The notes under the pieces were generated by a model. That model did no database searches. It was not told the DNA's origin and was given only the letters and a program-made list of their open reading frames with translations. A stretch of 64,000 bases of DNA from Lota lota. Taxonomy: Eukaryota; Chordata; Actinopteri; Gadiformes; Lotidae. Where the stretch lies: NCBI GenBank assembly GCA_026745465.1, contig JACYXH010000017.1:2458954-2522953 (forward strand), given 5' to 3'. The position numbers were made by a program, and so were the translations under genes. Position 1 is the stretch's first letter. Every line of letters begins with the position of its first letter. Positions 12,983-39,429 of the stretch are shown here, in pieces.

Positions 12983-14306
12983 CATGCTTAATACCCATAA
13001 CTTACTCAGGTCATGGAGCTGCTGCTGGCATAGCGCCAGCCATCGCGGAGCATCTTGAGGTATGTGAGGAGCCACTATGTATGCTATGCTCTCGCCGTGA
13101 CACGTTGTGTTGATAAGCAACGTCGGTGCCGGAAGGCCTTCTTCTGACACAGAAACCATGGTGTTCTGAAAGATAAAACCGTTGTGTGTATGTTCTCACA
13201 CACCTTAAAAACATAACTGGTCTTTGTTCACACACAACTTAAATACTAGCTTATTGTTAACTATTCATGCACGGCAACGGTCACCCTTAGATCGTTCAAG
13301 CAAGACATGATTCTTTTTGTGTTTTTAGAGATTACAGACACACACACCAAAGGAGGCATTGGTGGTCATCACAAATTAATTTAATAGGATTGAATTTGAA
13401 AAGAGTTTTGTGAGCTAGCAGATGATTATTTATTTTTGTTTTCACTTGCACCTTTTACTACTCTGTAATTTGCCCTTTGCATTGTCGCTGATGATGTGCA
13501 ACGTTGATTTTAAACCTGCGGCAAATACTATCAATACACAAATGTCACAGTTAAAAACGAGTCAAACGAGGATTTGAAATAAGTGGTGTTGAAACTTACC
13601 ACTCCGGATCAAAAGTATTTATAGTGATTAAGGGACACTGTTTTCATTTGAACCAACCTTGTTGACAGGGATTACAAATAACGGCAGCTCATCTGACTGC
13701 ATTTCTTTCTCACGTTGGTAGCAGAGCAAATTTGGCCCCCTGAGGACACCGTAGAAATCTTCCCAGCAATCAGCATCGGCTGTCAACTGAATAGGTGGTA
13801 AGTAAAGGGTTTCAAAAAAGAAAGAAAAATACACACAAAGACGAAACTCCAAATGTAACAGGCAAACATACACACACACAGACAGACACATAACTGAGTA
13901 GACAGACCAACATGCATACACACAGACAAATAACTGAGTAGACAGACAGCTTACCTTGACTCTCAGTCTGCCCATAACAACTTGCCGAGTCATACAGACA
14001 GGTTGAGCCACCAATCGGCAGCACATGCTGCCGTACAGAGGCAACCAGAATGGACTATCCTCTGGAAGAAAGTGTTACTGTAAAAACCTCATGGGCTCAA
14101 AGGAAAGGGAGAAAGTACAAGAACATGGAGGCTTAATCGGGCAGCATACTTCAAAATAAGTAGATTTTCCAGTTGCAGACGAGCTTGTTCATTAAATAAT
14201 CAACACAGTGGTCGCTGAACAAGCCATTAGTTAAGATTAGTGGGGTCGCCATAGAGACGGGAAATCAGAAATGTGATTGCGCAAATTAAAAGAATTGCCT
14301 TACTAA

Positions 14307-14338
<32 letters not shown>

Positions 14339-17300
14339 CCGAATGTCATTCTGCTGAGATTCCGGCAATTTACAAAATCTTGGAGGTGCCTAGAATTGCC
14401 GACAAATAAGTTTGGTGAGGTATGCGTTCGTTTTCTACACAATCAAGTCATTTTGTTCCCACGACCTCGCCAAACTTCTCCGTAAGAAGGATGCTGCCCG
14501 ATGTACAGGAGACAGAGATGGGGAGATCCACTGACCTGTAGCAGTCAGAGACAGGTCATGTGTCTTGAAACTGTCCTGTACGTGATCCATGGTTAGTGTA
14601 GTGTGTCCCAACAGATGGAACCTCGGCCCCCTATGGACAAGCCAAGTACATTATATTTGTACAGCCCTTAATAACAGTTAGTCAGTCTCAAAGGGCTTCA
14701 CAGGCAATGTATTTTAATACCCCCTTCTGAAATCTGAAGAAGGAATACAGACAACCAAAAACAATGTATTAGACACAATCTGTCATCTCAGAAAATCATA
14801 GCGCAGAAGTGATTATATCATATATAGTGTATTCTTGTCTCTTTGCACCAATTATTCCCTGTTTTGGTTAGTTTAAATTATTGTTCTTAAATTGTTCTTC
14901 TTATTTCGTATCGCATAGTGCGTAGTACATTGTTTCCATCGTTTTTTTTCTTTTTGTTGCTTATATTGCACTGTATGTAACTTTACCATAGAGCCCATTG
15001 TTATATCGTATTTAAGTGTACACAAATAAAGTTAGAAAAAGGGTTAGTCATTTTGGTAAAAAAAGACTATGGCCCTGTTTACATGAGTTTTGAATCTCTC
15101 TTCAAATCGCAAAACGTTTGAGATTGTAATGCTAAAAGAGAGAACTGTTTTCCCCGTGTTGTCAGGCGGGAACAGCACGAGACATGTAGACAACTGTTGT
15201 CAGAACCACTTCAGGAGGTTGTGTTGGGGTGTATGCTATATTTAATCAAGATTGACTAGCTATAGGTTCTCGTATGGACAACAAAGTCGTGTCATCGTTC
15301 GCAACGTTATCCCTAATGTGCAAACTGTTACACCACGGTCGCTACACCTCCACCCATTATCGGATGTTGTTATGTCGTATAAACTGGCTGAGGCGATTGG
15401 GAGCGCTTCGTGTAAACAGATGAGCAAACACAACGTGAGATTACACAACGTGAGATTGCACTGCGCTGCTGCAGAGTCTGAGCAGTTAAGCCTTAAAGTT
15501 AGCATCTACGCGACAAAATGTGTTTTAGAGCACGTTTCAAAGCCATGCTGTGGGGATACAGCATCTTTCAAACCGGCGCGTAGAATCTAGCTATGTCCCC
15601 GGCGTTCGCAAGCGCCTCTGAGCCCACGGAGGTGGCGGTTGCTCTGGGCTCACGGCGTGGCGGTGGGAGGCGCCGGAGCAGAGGGCTGGTCCTCCGCTCT
15701 CTCGCCGCCTCGGCCGGACGCGCTGCCGCAGGCCGTGGCGGCGTCGAAGGCGGCCCGGATCCTCCTGCCGGACTGGCCCCCCAGGGTGCTGCCCAGTAGA
15801 CTCAGCCTCCGCGGCCCCGATGAGGCGTCGTCTGCCATGGGACTGCTGTAGAGCTCCACCCGAAGCTGGAACTCCGGATCCACCTCTGTACTGGCGCACA
15901 AACACAGGGGACGGGGCGTAGTGGTCAAGGGGGTTTCAATCCCAGTTGAAAGGTTCTGGTTTCAGAACCGCAACGTCCGCAGTCGACCTGTAGGCATCGA
16001 TGCACAAGATGCCTCACCTATACCTGCTGACTGCGGAAAGTAGGTTGATTTGCATAAATGTAAATTATTCAATTATTTAATAGGAGTGCCCATAGTGTTG
16101 GTAGACACGTGTGGGGAGGGGGGAGGGGGGGGGGGCAATATAAGTCTAGTGATACAAGGTTTTTGACCCCCAGCCAAGAGGTTCTGTGTTTGAACCTTGA
16201 ATCACGATTCACTGAGTCGCTTTGGACAAAAGCGTCTGATTAATGGCTAAAAAATAAAGAAAGAACTTTTTATTTTGTAAATCATACATACGCAAGGGGC
16301 GGCAAGCATGCTACGCTTACAATAAGATGGTGTCCTCAAAGCAGATGTCTGTCAGCGTCCGGTCCACCATCGCCAGGTTAGTGTCACAAATGTCTTTACC
16401 ACACTGGAGCAGACAGAACACTGCACACTGATGTAACTCTACCAGAGAACGGGAGAGAGAGAGGTAAAACATACTTTTAAATCAAGCATGTCTATATTTC
16501 TTGAGGGGACTTAACCCTGCTGCACTCTCAAACAGCTTGAGACTAACTTTTGGGACACGCCCCAATACGAAGAGAGATAGAGAGCCCATGTGAGTTCCAA
16601 TAGCAATAATACAAAGACATTCCAGTTCAGTGAACCATATGGCAGTCAGTGCACAAACACAAACATAATAAATGGTATGTCATTTGCACACTAGAGTGAC
16701 AGTTATATAGTGACAATGTGTCAACAGAGATGTCTGTCTATGCATCTGCTCAAGTTCCTGTCTCGGTTACTTTCACCACGCTACATTCATTTGAGAAAAT
16801 AGCAAATACCAAAAAAGGAAATAAGAAAGAAAGCTAAAAAAATATGAATGAGTGAATACAACTAAAAAATGAATTAACAAAGGAAGGAAAGAAGGAATTA
16901 AGAAAGGGTTCTCTGGTCAAAACATATTTTTCTCCACAACTGTAAAGGATAATTTCTCTTCAGTCTTTATCTCGGTATTGGTGGACTTACCGCCTTTATT
17001 TTTGAAGTACTCTGAGTCTTTCCACATGAGAGGGATCCTGAGGCCTACAGAGGGATCACAACACATTCAGCATTAATGTACAGCACTAAGGGTGAGGCTT
17101 GCTTGGCTAACACAACTTGGGTTTTTAGAATCAGGCTGCTTATGTAGGATCTCTCATTGTTTTACCAATGAGCCATTTCTCACCTGAAATGGCTAATTTC
17201 CCTGTACAGGGCAGTCTGTCCTTGACATCCGATGACCTGCAATGAAACAGACAACACCTTCTTTCCCCTTCTACATTCACTATCAATCCACCTATATACT

Positions 17301-19301
17301 CGTCCAAGTATACATCCATCCATTCACCATTCATTCATAGCTCTGCCCATCCAAACATCCATCACCAGTCCATTTATCCATTTATCCATCAAGCCATCCA
17401 TCAACCGTCCATTCAAGTCAAGTCAGTTCTATTTGTATTAAAGTCTTTCAACAGGGCTTCCCAGGCCACATCTTACAAGACCCCCTCACCCTAACCATCG
17501 TTTGAATTCATCCCCCCTCCAGTCTCTGACCTGTGGCCCATCCTCTGCAGGATCTGGGCCTCTCTCATGCGCTGGAGCTGGCCAAGGAGGGCCAGGAGAC
17601 GGGCGTTGCAGGTCAGCAGGCTCTTGGAGGCCTCCAGGGCCTGGTCCCTCTGGGAGCAGGCTGCCAGAAGCCGACTGGCCCCCTCCTGCATCCGCACCTC
17701 CCTCTCGATCTTCCGCTGCAGCTCTCCGTCCTGGGGACCACCAAAAGCACGCAGGGGGATGGTTCGGGGGTGTCTGGGAGTCTGTACGTGCAGATCTGTT
17801 TCTCTTGGTTTCGCTGTCAATTTGCTGCTGTAGCAAAAGCCCAAAGGTATTTGTATTCATAAAGTGTTATGTAATCTTCCATTAGCACAATAAGAAAGGA
17901 AGTAGATGAAGAAGTGCATACATGTCCGTTTATTTGAAGTAAAAATCTAGCAAGTGCAGTAGCTCTATTGAAGGAAAATGTGTCCGATCACACAAATTAG
18001 GGTAAAGGCAGTCAGTGGCTTAGAGAAAACGTGCGGGCCGAAAGGAATGTGTGGATTGTGGATTGGGAGTTATTTCCAAAGTGGGAAAGCAGCAGTAGGA
18101 GTTAACTAACTGCAGTACAACAAATGAACTTCTGTTTACATGGGGTGAAGAAGAATAAATCATGCGCAGTGTGGTCGCCACCACCCTCCATGAGACACCG
18201 AAACTTCAACCAGCTAGTCCAGTTCTGCCTCACTAACTTCTACTTCACTCTTAAGCAAACATATGTCAGAACACGTGCTTCCATGAAGGAAGACAACATG
18301 GTAACAGTAACATGGTATCTTAGCATAGCAGCATGGTTCCATAGTAGCAGGTATCATGGTAACATTGTAACATGGTATGATAGCAGGTCGCATCATAGTA
18401 GCAGGTAGCTGATAGCATAGCATCAAGACACTGATCTAATAGTAGCACCAAGCCAACAAGGCAGGCATTTTACATAAGAGGCACATTAAGGTCTCTTAGC
18501 TCTTAATGCGCTCAGTATGTCACTTTGATTTTCGGCCACAGTCCATGTGACATGAGGCCCATGTGGAGTCTAAAGTTAGTCTGAGCTAAGCTGATTAAAC
18601 GACACATTCTGTTGTTCATTTACACTTTAAAAACAGCTTGAAGACAAACAATCTAAATCATCTTGGACATTGATATACAAAAATTCGGACAGACAAAATA
18701 TGCAAAATGTGAAAATGAATACAAAAATAAAATCACTATTTGTATTTATCATAGTAGGCCTGTAGAAGCCTATAGTGATTATAACATTGAGAGCATACAC
18801 ACATTTGGTTTTTATTTCTCATATTCGATATCAATTTTTTATTTTGAATCTCTATTTTGAAAGCCGCCAAGTCATTGGGATGTGCGTTACGGGTTGTCCG
18901 TCGACGTTGCCCTCAACAGGGAAGGACAGACTATTTGAACGAATAACCTTTCCAATTCCCCAAGCTCTCGATAGGCTACGTCGTTCCTTCCTTCAAGGAA
19001 CTCATCAGTGATTTAGGGCTGAGTCTGCTTAGAGCACTGAAACCAACACGTCATCTAATTTACAACTGAAACTACTTTGAATGTAATGACTTGATTACGC
19101 TATAGGCCTACATAACGGTCCATGTTTATAATAAGCAGAGTCGTCCTCGTATAAGACAATTCAGTCCACTTTATAAAACGACCAAAGCTGATCAACAAAT
19201 TATCATACCAAAATATCCACTCACCTGTTACATCAGATCATTTAGGTATAATGGGAAATAAAAGGTATTCTACTCACCGCGTTGATATCACAGATGTCCA
19301 T
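6795..19301 (-). CDS. rtkn2: Rhotekin-2, Rho GTPase effector (ten secure coding exons; 3' end unresolved)
   Basis: Secure coding exons: 19301-19278, 17730-17531, 17236-17184, 17044-16991, 16438-16321, 15890-15654, 14630-14536, 14061-13955, 13786-13658, 13165-13006. They join in phase to 392 codons plus one base. MDICDINA precedes an HR1 coiled coil (KIEREVRMQEGASRLLAA, about residues 9-85), which in this family binds GTP-loaded Rho. An anillin-like region follows (LRIPLMWKDSEYF, LTDICFEDTI, FQLRVELYSS), then FWLPLYGSMCCRLVAQP and a PH domain (DFYGVLRG, about residues 300-392). Exon by exon this follows human RTKN2, a cytoplasmic Rho effector in lymphocytes and epithelia. The exon expected after PH (QWKHCCEELMK in human) was not found. 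Later exons are only proposed at 8957-9041 and 6795-6913, so the low end of the span is tentative. A 90-bp CA array lies 25 nt past the last secure donor. Confidence 0.88.
7623..7720 (+). repeat. Fragment of the 'ggtgctgtaggt' element
   Basis: Starts with aaaggggctgtaggtaagg and continues with ttaaagaggttatt, matching the start of the copy at 26888. It loses similarity within about 50-100 bp. Confidence 0.45.
8438..8494. repeat. (TG)n microsatellite
   Basis: A (TG)n array of 57 bp, interrupted once by a ttgtatggg segment near its middle. Confidence 0.9.
8957..9041 (-). other. Candidate rtkn2 exon downstream of the PH domain
   Basis: On the minus strand this 85-nt stretch has a good acceptor (ctctgttttag) and a consensus donor (GAGAG|GTGAGT). 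With a phase-1 start, as the preceding secure exon requires, it stays open and reads VVQDLSAEMTELLVSYYQER. This is compatible with the segment after the PH domain of RTKN2 (LESLTDIIQKK in human). The open frame with correct phase at both ends supports a real exon. The link to rtkn2 rests on position and strand. Confidence 0.5.
9530..9690. repeat. SINE-like fragment with the 'ctttggataaaagtgtctgctaaatg' type tail
   Basis: The segment tcgctttggataaaagtgtc followed by tgctaaatgccc (about 9650-9683) is the widely conserved 3' domain of several fish SINE families. A variant of it recurs at about 16210-16245, and short traces occur near 31558 and 34493. Confidence 0.5.
10680..11281 (+). mobile_element. 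L2-clade LINE, 3' end with degenerate reverse-transcriptase C-terminus
   Basis: Across several frames the plus strand encodes the motifs found at the C-terminus of L2 reverse transcriptases: an NSAARIITRTPSISHITPVLR-like stretch, QLHWLPIKYRIIYKI, FKAINNLAPQYL, APYLWNSLPHYI and TFKSHLKTYLF. The element ends with aaggcgcctataaataaaat and an ATT tandem tail at about 11265-11281, the usual L2 3' terminus. It is 5'-truncated and lies in the 3' region of rtkn2. Confidence 0.85.
11340..11475. repeat. Degenerate short tandem repeat (tctcattatgcttctagcta)
   Basis: At least five imperfect units of about 20-35 bp built on tctcattatg and ctagctagct. This is local tandem expansion with no coding potential. 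Confidence 0.7.
12884..12980. repeat. (TG)n array next to the rtkn2 exon 10 donor
   Basis: An almost pure (GT) array of about 90 bp, 12891-12980, with a short interrupted lead. On the sense strand of rtkn2 it is a (CA)45 array that starts about 25 nt past the exon 10 splice donor at 13005-13004. Confidence 0.95.
14308..14337. repeat. (CA)15 microsatellite
   Basis: A pure CA array in an rtkn2 intron. Confidence 0.95.
15915..16250 (+). mobile_element. tRNA-like SINE copy or nested pair
   Basis: The stretch contains box-A-like tagtggtcaaggggg at about 15920 and box-B-like segments (ggttctggtttcagaacc; ggttctgtgtttgaacc). It ends with ctgagtcgctttggacaaaa and gcgtctgattaatgg, the conserved fish SINE tail. 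Two box-B-like segments suggest two copies or an internal duplication. It lies in the rtkn2 intron between exons 5 and 6. Confidence 0.6.
17255..17415. repeat. ccat/tcca-rich degenerate tandem repeat
   Basis: Repeated atccatccattc, catccatcac and related units, a decayed tetranucleotide array in an rtkn2 intron. Confidence 0.65.
18285..18425. repeat. Degenerate 'catggtaacagtaa / atagtagcaggta' repeat
   Basis: Imperfect units with acatggta, catagtagcaggta and atagcatag recur over about 140 bp in the first rtkn2 intron. No coding role is apparent. Confidence 0.65.
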
Positions 19302-19636
19302 GTCCAATATGCTCCAACGATAGGTCAGGAGATCAACTAACACGAGAGGTATAACGGATCATAAGTTATAGCCCACTTTTGGCATGGATGGGGATAACCG
19401 GGGATAGACGGACAAATCTGTGCGGAGTTGAATAGTGACGAACAGTCCCAACACTCACCACTATGGGGCGTGCTGGGACGGATTAGGGAAGAACGTTGCA
19501 TTGCCAACGCTCAAGAATATGTAACAGTAGTTTCAGCTATAGTTCAGACATATTTATAAGAAACAAAACAATCATCAAACAGTATGTAATGCTCGTGAAA
19601 CAAACTACAAAAAATCAGCTTGTATTCAAGGCTTGA

Positions 19637-19642
19637 TTTATT
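19637..19642 (-). terminator. Candidate poly(A) signal of bdp1
   Basis: AATAAA on the minus strand, about 805 nt past the bdp1 stop codon. If used, the bdp1 3' UTR is 19.6-20.45 kb, and the bdp1 3' end lies only about 300 bp upstream of the rtkn2 start codon at 19301, in the same orientation. Confidence 0.5.
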
Positions 19643-20446
19643 AACATATCTTACAGAAAAAATAAAATAACGAAGGGCAGTCAATTATAATGGATTGTTG
19701 AAGAGGTTCTAAACTGCAAATAAAATGTGTGCGCATTGTTTTTGCATTTTAACACTGACAACTTGTAACACAATGGTATATTTGGCTAGAAACGGCAAGA
19801 ACGCAAGTACAAAACAGTAATTACAGAACATAAGTTAACTTCCGAAAACTGAAATGTTATTTTTTTTTAATGCTTGTTATCTCCATAGGAAAGCATGGCT
19901 GGCGATTTTACTTTCAACTGACCATTGTGTTAACGTACTGGGTATAAGAAAGTAAACTATACATTACCCTGAGCAAGCAACAAGACTCGGAAATGAGCAC
20001 AAAGACTATGACGTGGGCAGGTTTACAAAGACTATGGTTTCATGAGGTTTCAAGTGGCACCTTTTTCAATAGGCCAGATGTGCAGTAAACATAAGTTCTG
20101 TGAATTGCTCAAGCGACATAGTATGAGTGATGGTCAGATTCTGAGGAGCTTACCAGTTAAATATATCTGGGTACTAACGGTATTCAGCGACCAAAACCAA
20201 AATAAGCACAAAAGGAGTCATGGTATATCTATAATACATTCAAACAACAGGTCAAAATGAGAGTGTTTGAAACCTTGATCCTAAATAGGAGCAAATAAAT
20301 AGTACATTTAAGCTTTAAACGGTTGAATTCTATGATATATCAGCAAAACACCCTTTTCTTTACAGGGCCATCTTCAGCCTAAAATAATAATTAATATCTC
20401 TATATAGAACGAACTACATACAATTTTTTATAATAATAAGATAGCC

Positions 20447-36396
<15,950 letters not shown>

Positions 36397-36926
36397 TCTC
36401 TCCTGAAAAGAGAAAGGCAGTGTGTTCGTCCTACGTCTCCTGACAGACTGTATGGAACACTGTGTGTCTCCATTAAGTTTGACTTTTTGAGTTCCCTGTT
36501 TAAAAAAAAACTGTAGCCAAGACAGAGAACATTAAAGGCTGATATGTCACGACATTATGTAAACAGTGTGAAGGCTATCTGCGTAACTTAACGTTACTGC
36601 TTGACAGAAAAACACTCACAACCATGGTGACAAGTTGGACCATGGAACAAAAGCTAGTGTAAAGGGATCCAGATCAGTGTAATGATAATTACAATAAGCC
36701 ACGATAAAGACGCTCTCCTTCAAAGACTAGAAGCACCATTGAAATGCTTCGTCTGACATTGCTGAACAACACGACCACCGAATCGGTACTGCACTGTTTA
36801 ATTAAGGCATCAGACATGAACAACGAAATATGGCATCCTTATTGTAACAGACTAGGAACGATTCGTCCTGCATCGAACAGGTGGAATTTATAAACACTTA
36901 CTATTGCTGCACTTATTTAGACATAC

Positions 36927-37020
36927 CTTTTCAAATTGAGCAGTGTGTGTAGTGGGAATTATCTTGATGTATTGGTCAATTTGGGGAACAGCAGTAGAGA
37001 CTCCATGGACACGCTAGACC
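36927..37020 (-). other. bdp1: Probable bdp1 5' untranslated exon
   Basis: On the minus strand the segment below the YY1-like site ends in a good donor (AAAAG|GTATGT, GT at 36926-36925). The ATG exon starts after an acceptor cttttcag at 36402, six bases before the start codon. A spliced leader exon between the promoter and 36402 is therefore inferred; its 5' limit is approximate. Confidence 0.55.
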
Positions 37021-37071
37021 GCCATATTGTGTGACACAAGGCTGTCCAAAGGGGATTCTGGGAAAAGTAGT
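37017..37071 (-). promoter_or_regulatory. bdp1: bdp1 core promoter with ZNF143 and YY1 type sites
   Basis: On the minus strand ACTACTTTTCCCAGAATCCC (37071-37052) closely matches the ZNF143/THAP11 element. AATATGGCGGTC (37028-37017) closely matches the YY1 element that often overlaps start sites of housekeeping genes. Their order and roughly 25-bp spacing, about 620 bp upstream of the bdp1 ATG, suggest the transcription start. Confidence 0.6.
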
Positions 37072-37473
37072 CCTTCTGTCGCAAATCTACAAAATTGCAA
37101 CCGATTGCAAGTTTGCAAAAATAGAAACTAACGTTGTTACTGGCTATTTAACGGTGTATTTGTCTAGATTATTTATGGTTTCGGTTAACGGTAATAATAA
37201 TAACGGTGTAATGTCTTGGTTAGCTAAATCGTTTTTCAATAGTAGCGGCATCTTATGTGCATGCACACACTTCCATGCGTGTCACGTATGCCTGTCTCGT
37301 AGTTTAAACCCAACTAATAAATAGAAATGCCACTTTTTTACACATTTAGCGAAAACAGCCTTTATGCGCGTTTGCATCACAATTGTGTTCATAGTTTCTA
37401 AAACCGTGTGGACATATCAAGAGCAAGAGACTTAACTTAATAATTAATTAAGTACGCATTTATTTATCGTAAC

Positions 37474-38235
37474 CAGGGCTGTAGTGGTAAATATAAGAGG
37501 TGGGTAAACTATGAATTATGTTATCATGGTAAGGCGGACCACGACATACCGGTATTCCACAATGCCTTTCAATGAGAGAAAATGTACCATTAAAAGTTGA
37601 ATATTATAAAAACTATAAATCACATCACTGCCCACTAATAATATAAAAAAGAATCACAACATCGTCCAGGGTGCCCCTTTTCCCACTTGAGGTGCTGGCT
37701 TGCAGGGGCGTGACCGTGTGTCAGTGGCTCCTCTATGTATTGTGGCTTTTTGATGTTGCGTGTTTATAGATTTTGCTCCGCAAGAATGATAGTTGATATT
37801 GCTGGTCACCATTGTGGCTGTAGGTTACTTTGGTGCTTGACCATTCTTTTGACTTTTGCTTGCATCGGCAGGAGGAGGCTTGCTTTTTTCACGTTTTAAA
37901 AATCGCCGTTTATTCATTTGATGTGATTCCAGACACGCTAGCAAACCTTTGACAGCTAGCGCTGTGTAGCAAGAGCAAGCCCGATTCTACGTCTGTCGCG
38001 ACCCCAGCTGCCCCAAAGACGACATGATTGGTCAGATTCCGTGTCACGTATACCGTAAATACTGATAATGCAGCGCGATGTTGAATATACTACGGCTTGC
38101 GCTGGTAAAACAACAACTCTAGATTTTTTTTTTTTAATTGCGTAAACTCTATTTAGAGGGCCGTTAATGCTATTTCAGAAATGTAGGAGGTGCGTAAACG
38201 CCGTTTAGGTGCGTTTCGCCTCCACTACAGCCATG
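37474..38235. mobile_element. hAT-like non-autonomous DNA transposon (MITE), 762 bp
   Basis: The ends are CAGGGCTGTAGTGG (37474-37487) and CCACTACAGCCATG (38222-38235), a 14-bp terminal inverted repeat with one mismatch and hAT-like CAGGG start. The flanks atcgtaac (37466-37473) and atcataac (38236-38243) match at 7 of 8 positions, as expected for an 8-bp target duplication. No transposase reading frame is present. Confidence 0.8.
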
Positions 38236-38359
38236 ATCATAACTAACGTTACCATTGCAGGACAATAGGCCTATATATACAAAACGACCACTTTCAGGCA
38301 CACCTGATTGTTATGCATAATGGTGAATAATGTGGCTCCAACTTGTTACATTGCGTTTT

Positions 38360-38398
38360 AATTTATAAAGTGTGTTGAATTAACACACTTTATAAATT
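38360..38398. repeat. Perfect 17-bp inverted repeat
   Basis: AATTTATAAAGTGTGTT (38360-38376) and its exact reverse complement (38382-38398) flank a 5-base loop gaatt, between the bdp1 promoter and the dab2 3' end. Confidence 0.9.
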
Positions 38399-38399
38399 T

Positions 38400-39429
38400 A
38401 TAAATCACAACAAAAAAATTGGAATTATTTAATTTGTGGGAGAAGGTGGGCCCTCCTACGAGCTCCGAGTTCCTTGCAATGCACCATTCAAGTTAGTTCT
38501 GTGGGTGCAAACCTCTTGTTATAGAGGTCATGGGTTAAGGCCCTGACATGTCCAAACTGGCTGAAAGTCTACAGCTACTCAAATAACCACCATTTATAAA
38601 CAGTGGTGAGTGAGCAAAGAACAAGCCGTTGTGTGGACACTGTTCAGGGCTGCAGTTGGTTAGAGGTGTGGGGATGTTTTCGTGGCCACTTAATCCGATC
38701 GTTTGAATGCTGCAGCTGAGTATTGTTGCTGACCACTTGCATAATTTGACTGCCACGGTTTATTGCTCATTTCTCCAGCGGCTCATGTTGCACCCATATC
38801 TCACACAGTTGTAAACCTCCCACTGCGTTGTACAGATGAGTACATATAATTCGAGCCATGGGAAAAATAGATGAGGCTACTCAACGCCTTCACAAAGTGA
38901 ATAACACACAATGTTCTTCCCGAATCAACAACAACACACAGAAGATTATTTCTCTGTTTTATATAAACTATTTGGTTTTACATAAACATTGCAGCATTGG
39001 ACGTGTTTAGACGTGCTCCCTCACCCACCATTTAGTGTGTCTTTATTCCTTCAGCAGATCACGACAGAAACATTCCTTTTTAGAACATTCCCATTCAGTG
39101 GCATTCAAAAGACACTCAAGAAAACAATTGATTTATGACAACAGAAATTCGTTAAAAAGGTGGAGGTGCTGAAGCATTTTTTTCCTCCATAATTTGACGT
39201 TTGAGGGTTGAGGCGAGGCAGGAGTCGATCATTTGGTTTCCCTTGTACACCGTAGCAGCTGTGAACCGATGTCGTCAATGCATGAGATGTTCTGCTACTC
39301 GTGAGCTTCAAGATGCCCCGCTGAAACACACGGTTTACACAAAATTAACACAAAAACACAAAATTAATAATAAATACATTGTCAACAACGAAAAGGTTCA
39401 ACGCCACTCACGGGTTGCTATGGTTACAG
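38400..39429. other. dab2 3' flank
   Basis: No coding exon recognised. A minus-strand AATAAA at 39057-39052, about 375 nt past the dab2 stop, is the best poly(A) signal. The rest up to the bdp1 promoter is intergenic and includes the hAT-like MITE and the 17-bp hairpin. Confidence 0.45.

Noticed and set aside
12773-13113. ORFs made of CVCVCV or HTHTHT
   Set aside because: They are translations of CA/TG arrays, as are those at 8385, 14227, 56901-57527, 35487-35878 and 60240.
13590-13630. Possible small rtkn2 exon with donor GTG|GTAAGT
   Set aside because: No usable acceptor in phase, and the exon at 13165-13006 continues exon 9 perfectly in phase 0.
15591-15928. Several overlapping GC-rich open frames on both strands
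   Set aside because: Only the minus frame reading DPEFQLRVELYSS matches rhotekin and fits the phases of the neighbouring exons.
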